Assembly (NCBI RefSeq): GCF_900538805.1
Contig: NZ_UPZP01000012.1
Span: 1 to 34,594 of the forward strand
Source: an uncultured Dialister sp.
GTDB taxonomy: Bacteria > Bacillota > Negativicutes > Veillonellales > Dialisteraceae
DNA: 34,594 bases
Direction: 5' to 3'
Shown here: positions 30,508-34,594 of the stretch, piece after piece
Position numbering within the stretch: the stretch's first letter is position 1
Layout of the letters: every line of letters begins with the position of its first letter
Program-made: the position numbers and the translations under genes
The notes under the pieces: generated by a model
Seen by the model: only the letters and a program-made list of their open reading frames with translations
Databases searched by the model: none
What the model was told of the DNA's origin: nothing

Positions 30508-32883
30508 TCATTCCTCTTTTCCCGTCAGTTTGTCTGCAATCTTTACGGCAGCAATGCCGTCTTTACAATAATCCGGTGCACCGATGCGGCTGGCATAGTC
30601 CTGGGTGACTACGGCGCCGCCTACCAGGATATGGACGCCGGGGGTTTCTTTTTTTAATGCTTTCACGGTATGCTCCATTTCCGGCAGGGTGGTGGTCATA
30701 AGGGAGCAGAGGCCTGCCAGGTCTGCATGATGGTCTTTTACCGCCGCTACGAAGGCTTCCGGCTCCACATCCTTGCCCAGGTCGATGACCCGGTAGCCGC
30801 TGTTTTCCATGAGGGCGGCCACAATGTTTTTGCCAAGATCATGGATATCGCCTTTTACGGTGCCGATGACCAGGGTGCCCTTGACGGCGGAGCTCATTTC
30901 CGGAAGAATTTTCTTCAGTTCCTTGAAAGCGGCCTGCATGGCTTCCGCCGCCATCATGACCTGGGGCAGGTACACCTTTCCGGCGCCGTAGCCGTCGCCG
31001 ATTTCCGTCATGGCAGCGGTGAGGCCTTCCTTGATAATGGTTTCCGAGGAAATACCGCTGTCAAGAAGCACCTTGATGAGGGATGCCGATTCTTCCTTTT
31101 CCCCGTTCTTTACGGCTGCTTTGATTTGTTCCAGCGGTGGCAGGTCTTTGGTCACCGCTTTGTCCTCTTTCGGCTCTTCGGAAATGGCAGCGGCCTTGAT
31201 GAAAGCCTGGGCGCCGGGGTCAAAGCCCAGAAGAAGTTTGGCATTGATGAAGGCGTCCTGGATGCCCTTGTCCAGGGGGTTGATAATGGGGGCATTCATG
31301 CCGCAGGCAAAGGCCATGGTGAGGAAGGCCGCATTAATCCGGGGACGGGCAGGGAGGCCGAAGGAAACATTGCTGGTGCCCATGACGCAGGGGAGGCCGA
31401 ATTCCTTCTTATATAAGGAAATGGTTTTCAGCGTCTCCCTGGCGCCGGCATCGGAGGAACCGATGGTAAGCACCAGGGGGTCAAGCAGGAGGTCCTCTTT
31501 CCGAAGTCCGGCGGACAGCGCCTTTTCGATGATGGCGCCGGCAATGCGGACACGTTCATCGGCGGTTTTAGGCAGATTTCCCTTTTCCAGGGGCAGGCAG
31601 AGCACCGCGGCGCCGTAGGTCTTTGCCAGCTTCAGCACCTTTTCCAGAATTTCATCATCAGCGCCGTTGACGGAGTTGATAAGGGGGCGTCCGGGATACA
31701 TTTTCAGCGCTCTTTCCAGCACATCCGGATCCGTGCTGTCAATGGAAAGGGGTACCGGGCAGAGCATGGAAAGCTGGGAAATGACTGTTTCCATGGCTTC
31801 CCGCTGGTCAATACCGGGAACACCCATGTTAACGTCCAGCACGTCCGCACCGGCGGCTACTTCAGCCAGCCCTTCCTTCTTTATGGAAACGAAGCTGCCT
31901 TTCTGGATGTCCTCTCTCATTTTCTTCCGGCCCGTGGGGTTGATGCGCTCCCCGATTTTGACTGGGGCGTAATCGTCACCGATGAATACGGTCTTTGTAC
32001 GGGAAGTGAGGGCGGTGAAGGGCTTTACCTTCGGCGCCGGTGTGACCGGTACATTTTCCAGTGCCCGTCCAAGGGCCCGGATGTGGTCCGGGGTGGTACC
32101 GCAGCATCCCCCCAGGTAGGAAACGCCGATCTTAGCAAATTCCGGCGCATAGGACGCAAATTCTTCCGGCCCCAGGGGGAAGCGGGTCTCCCCGTCTTCC
32201 AAAACAGGCATGCCTGCATTGGGCTGGATGATGACGGGCTTATTGGTGACGGAAACCATCTGGCGGGCTGCGTCAAGCAGCTTGTCGGGGCCTACGGAGC
32301 AGTTGGCGCCAATCACGTCGGCGCCCATGGCATCCAGGAGGATGGTGGCGGTAATGGGATCCGTGCCGGGAATGGTCCTGCCGTCTTCGGCATAGGTCAT
32401 CTGGCAGATGACGGGAAGGCTGGACGCTTCCTTGGCTGCTATAAGGGCGGCCTTCATTTCCTGGATGTCGATGATGGTTTCAATAATGAGGCAGTCCGCT
32501 CCGGCATCAGAAAGCGCCTTGGCCAGACGGTAGTAATTTTCACAGGTTTCATCAAAGGACAAATCGCCGATGGGTTTGATGAACTTTCCGGTGGGGCCCA
32601 TGTCGCCGGCCACCCTGACCTTATCGCCGCAGGCGGCCCGTACATTCCGGACCGCTGCCTGTGCGATTTCCTCCACTTTGTCCGACAGGTCGTAGTCGGA
32701 AAGTTTGATGGGAGAGGAACCGAAGGTATTGGTGGTGATGAACTGACTTCCCGCTTCCATATAGGCCTTGTGAATCTGCTGCACCACATCGGGATGGGAA
32801 ATATTGTAGTAATCGGGGCAGCTTCCTGCCTCAAGACCGAATCTCTGCAGCATGGTGCCCATGCCGCCGTCAAAAAGTATCAT
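30508..32883 (-). CDS. metH: Cobalamin-dependent methionine synthase, lacking activation domain
   Basis: A 791-residue MetH transferring methyl from 5-methyl-THF to homocysteine through cobalamin. Domains in order: homocysteine domain (about 1-290) with zinc ligands Cys194 (IGANCSVGP) and Cys260/Cys261 (LGGCCGTTP); pterin domain (about 310-560, KIGERINPTGRKK, GTSNVSFGLP); cobalamin cap (about 585-665); cobalamin-binding domain (about 668-791) with the axial His681 in GTVKGDIHDLGKN. The SAM-dependent reactivation domain that ends E. coli MetH (about 1227 aa) is missing; a separate protein upstream on the same strand supplies it. ATG with AAAGGAGAA upstream. Confidence 0.96.
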   Translation of the reverse strand: MILFDGGMGTMLQRFGLEAGSCPDYYNISHPDVVQQIHKAYMEAGSQFITTNTFGSSPIKLSDYDLSDKVEEIAQAAVRNVRAACGDKVRVAGDMGPTGKFIKPIGDLSFDETCENYYRLAKALSDAGADCLIIETIIDIQEMKAALIAAKEASSLPVICQMTYAEDGRTIPGTDPITATILLDAMGADVIGANCSVGPDKLLDAARQMVSVTNKPVIIQPNAGMPVLEDGETRFPLGPEEFASYAPEFAKIGVSYLGGCCGTTPDHIRALGRALENVPVTPAPKVKPFTALTSRTKTVFIGDDYAPVKIGERINPTGRKKMREDIQKGSFVSIKKEGLAEVAAGADVLDVNMGVPGIDQREAMETVISQLSMLCPVPLSIDSTDPDVLERALKMYPGRPLINSVNGADDEILEKVLKLAKTYGAAVLCLPLEKGNLPKTADERVRIAGAIIEKALSAGLRKEDLLLDPLVLTIGSSDAGARETLKTISLYKKEFGLPCVMGTSNVSFGLPARPRINAAFLTMAFACGMNAPIINPLDKGIQDAFINAKLLLGFDPGAQAFIKAAAISEEPKEDKAVTKDLPPLEQIKAAVKNGEKEESASLIKVLLDSGISSETIIKEGLTAAMTEIGDGYGAGKVYLPQVMMAAEAMQAAFKELKKILPEMSSAVKGTLVIGTVKGDIHDLGKNIVAALMENSGYRVIDLGKDVEPEAFVAAVKDHHADLAGLCSLMTTTLPEMEHTVKALKKETPGVHILVGGAVVTQDYASRIGAPDYCKDGIAAVKIADKLTGKEE

Positions 32884-33164
32884 AAGGTTCTCCTTTGCTG
32901 TGAAATGTTGTTGTTTAGTGTACTAGTGAGCTGGTGGGCTAGTGTACTAGTGGACTAGTGGGTTAATAGAAGATGGACGTTAGAGGATAGAAGTCTGTCG
33001 GCTGATTGTCTCAAACATCAAATCTCTCTTCCCCGTCATTTCGAGCGGAGCCCCCAAATCTCCTGCCACTATGGTGCTCTGCCACTTATGATAGAAAAGC
33101 CAACTGTCGCTGCGCCCCTCAAATCTCAAAACTCAATTCTCAAATCTCAAATCTCCCATTCTCC
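32884..33164. repeat. Repeat-filled gap between the activation-domain gene and metH
   Basis: No gene in 281 bases. Bases 32915-32965 hold tandem CTAGTGGGCTAGTG-like units of the kind also at 350, 9276 and 13600; then a GTCATTTCGAGCGGAGC module (33035-33052) and CTCAAATCT-like tandem units (33118-33160) up to the neighbouring stop. No T-rich terminator was seen on the minus strand, so T-box-started transcripts may read through to metH. Confidence 0.65.
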
Positions 33165-33827
33165 TCAATGCCTAAAGGGGCAGGAGAGGAGGGAACAGGT
33201 GCGGCATTTGGCCGGCGCCGGGCGCTGGCTGCACTGGGAAATGCCGATGATGGCGGAAACCGATTTCCTGGGGAAAAGCATGGAGTGGTCCGTGACATGG
33301 ATGCCTATTTTATCCGCTTCGATGAGGCGGCAGAAATCTTTCTGCTGGGTAATGGGCCAGTCCCCGTAGCCTGGAGAAAAACGCCATACCGTTTTCTGCC
33401 CATCCTTTTCCGCTTCTTTCTGTATGAGCCGGTCCACCTGGTCTGCCAGGTGCTCCGTGGCGGTGGTGGCCGCTGCGTCCAGAAGAAGGCCCTGCACATA
33501 GTCCCCCGACTTGAAGGCATCATCCGATGCCTTTTCGATTTCATCGTCCACCGTCACTGCCAGAATGGCTACGGACCAGGAATTGGAAAGATGGCGGCGG
33601 ATGCTGTTTCCGGAAAGCACCAGCGGCGGATTTCCTTCAATCCGCCCTTCTAAAGGAGAATAGGGAATCACCTGCCAGATGCCCTTTGGCTCTGCCAGCG
33701 CCAGCGCTTCCTCAATGGCACTCTGTACTGCCTCCTCAGGGAAATTCTTTCCTTTGGGATTCATGCCTGCATAGCGGAGCATTTCCTTCCGGTCTATCTC
33801 AAATAAAGTTCCATTATAGAAAGGCAT
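33165..33827 (-). CDS. Free-standing methionine synthase activation-domain protein
   Basis: A 220-residue protein matching the vitamin B12-dependent methionine synthase activation domain as found in Firmicutes as a separate polypeptide. RFSPGYGDWP (149-158) is the SAM-binding RxSxGYGxxP motif, and HSMLFPRKSVSAIIG (181-195) is the domain's second signature. A short C-terminal tail has CRTCSLLSC (Cys208, 211, 216), perhaps a metal site. It should bind SAM and, with a reductant, remethylate inactive cob(II)alamin on MetH. The ATG has AAAGGAGG just upstream, immediately after the Met T-box terminator; a longer frame reading into the T-box is discarded. Confidence 0.9.
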   Translation of the reverse strand: MPFYNGTLFEIDRKEMLRYAGMNPKGKNFPEEAVQSAIEEALALAEPKGIWQVIPYSPLEGRIEGNPPLVLSGNSIRRHLSNSWSVAILAVTVDDEIEKASDDAFKSGDYVQGLLLDAAATTATEHLADQVDRLIQKEAEKDGQKTVWRFSPGYGDWPITQQKDFCRLIEADKIGIHVTDHSMLFPRKSVSAIIGISQCSQRPAPAKCRTCSLLSCPFRH

Positions 33828-33843
33828 AAAACCTCCTTTAAAC

Positions 33844-34118
33844 AAAAAAGTCTTCCATCCCTGAAAGGGACGAAAGACTCGTGTTACCACCCAATTTCAT
33901 CCATGCATTGCTGCATGAACCTCTATAGGTACGCCGGCCCGAAGGCCTTGATACTTGAGCGCTGTATCGGGCGCACCCGGGATGCCTCATCATTCGGCCT
34001 TCCCTGCTCGGAGTCCATCTTCAGCAGCTCTTCGGCACTCCCTTCTCACCACCGGGAGCTCTCTTTGGCCCTATCATCTGCTTACTCTTCTCTTCATTGC
34101 ATGTCTGTAATTACGTCT
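33844..34118 (-). promoter_or_regulatory. T-box leader, methionine specific
   Basis: A second T-box riboswitch. The T-box TGGGTGGTAACACG lies at 33893-33880. The terminator is GTCTTTCGTCCC/GGGATGGAAGAC plus six U residues (33878-33844). In stem I GAGT pairs with ACTC and GCAG with CTGC, leaving TGAAG-ATG-G on the 3' side: the specifier is AUG (complement of 34016-34018), methionine. AAAGAGAG and GGTGAGAA apical motifs match the Trp T-box. It controls the activation-domain gene and probably metH-metF. Confidence 0.92.
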
Positions 34119-34119
34119 A

Positions 34120-34148
34120 ACTATAGCATAGGAGACCGGAGGTGTCAA
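34120..34148 (-). promoter_or_regulatory. Promoter of the Met T-box transcript
   Basis: Minus-strand TTGACA (34148-34143), a 17-base spacer and TATAGT (34125-34120); one mismatch from consensus. Confidence 0.88.
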
Positions 34149-34458
34149 ATGGGGGATAGGATGGTGAGCGGCGGGAAGGGAAAATGAAATTTCTTCCTAT
34201 CATGGTGACTATATGAACAGAGGGAACGAAAGATCAAAAGACCTCTGCCGTCAAACCCTGTCGGCGCGCATCCATGGAAGACAGGGAGGCACAGGGTTTC
34301 TGATATGATTCGTCCCTCGCCGGCCGGCTGAACAAAAAATCAAAAACTTCCTGAAATCCCATAAGGAGCAGGCTCATGAAGCTCCTTAGCCCTTTGCCCG
34401 TGGGCCCTGGGATTTTGGGAAGTTTTTTGTGCTGGAAAAACAGGTTTCCGGGGAATGT
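34149..34458. other. Gap without recognised gene
   Basis: About 310 bases upstream of the Met T-box promoter. Short frames exist on both strands (about 90 codons on the minus strand and 60 on the plus strand) but neither has a ribosome site or a recognisable sequence. AGGAGCAGGCTCATGAAGCTCCT forms part of a weak hairpin near 34363-34386. I cannot assign a function. Confidence 0.4.
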
Positions 34459-34594
34459 TAAGGAAGCACTGATTAATTCGCAGAATCGAATTTCATATGT
34501 ATTTTTATCCAATGCTTCGTCATCAGTCTCCTTAAATAGCTCGCTATTCGCGTCGACTGATTCCTTGCATTGAATAAAAATACAAGAATGAAAT
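34459..34594. mobile_element. MITE-like element, inverted copy cut by window end
   Basis: Starts TAAGGAAGCACTGATTAA and continues as the reverse complement of the 16610-16776 element with few differences (TCCTTAAATAGCTCGCTATT, CGCGTCGACT, TTGCATTGAATAAAAATAC). About 28 bases of the far end lie beyond the window. Confidence 0.8.

Noticed and set aside
34234..34512. 92-codon minus-strand frame at the right end
   Set aside because: Its start lies inside the MITE copy, it lacks a ribosome site and resembles no family.

Overview
The window looks like a chromosomal segment of a Negativicutes Firmicute, most probably Dialister or a close relative. This is inferred from the Firmicute-type gene set (Asp23 pair, EF-P, NusB, Kae1 paralogue, XseAB-IspA-TlyA-NadK), two T-box leaders, strong Shine-Dalgarno sites and very repeat-rich intergenic DNA. 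No database search was possible, so the genus is a guess and the class is more secure. There is no phage, plasmid backbone, CRISPR array or rRNA operon.

Left part (1-15.1 kb, all genes on the minus strand). Read right to left: rpsD with its own consensus promoter; xseA-xseB-ispA; tlyA-nadK; a lone Rpn-family nuclease/transposase; and an operon of Xaa-Pro peptidase-efp-asp23-asp23-nusB-Kae1 paralogue. In many Firmicutes these genes form one long cluster (efp/asp23-nusB-xseA-xseB-ispA-dxs-tlyA-nadK). Here it is cut into blocks separated by 0.5-1.1 kb of mosaic repeats. These repeats are patchworks of recurring modules, and many modules hold short hairpins whose arms differ from copy to copy while staying self-complementary.

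Middle (14.5-21 kb). An orphan anthranilate synthase pair, trpE-trpG, is preceded by a T-box whose specifier reads UGG (Trp); a 167-bp MITE-like palindrome sits between the T-box terminator and trpE. Upstream on the same strand is an Orn/Lys/Arg decarboxylase. On the plus strand follow tRNA-Val(GAC), an EamA transporter and the first array of exact-period 59-bp tandem repeats.

Right part (21-34.6 kb). Plus strand: lepA-hemW, alr (with an attenuator-like hairpin in its leader), tRNA-Arg(CCG), a 79-aa unknown protein, tRNA-Lys(CTT), thrC, and a VTT/TVP38 membrane protein followed by a second 59-bp array. Minus strand: a methionine module of a Met T-box (AUG specifier), a free-standing MetH reactivation-domain protein, metH lacking that domain, and metF. 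The window ends inside a second, inverted copy of the MITE.

The genes themselves are mostly housekeeping. The unusual biology is between them: two unlinked 59-bp arrays with covarying palindromic cores, and several intergenic element families in which hairpin arms are exchanged inside a constant frame.
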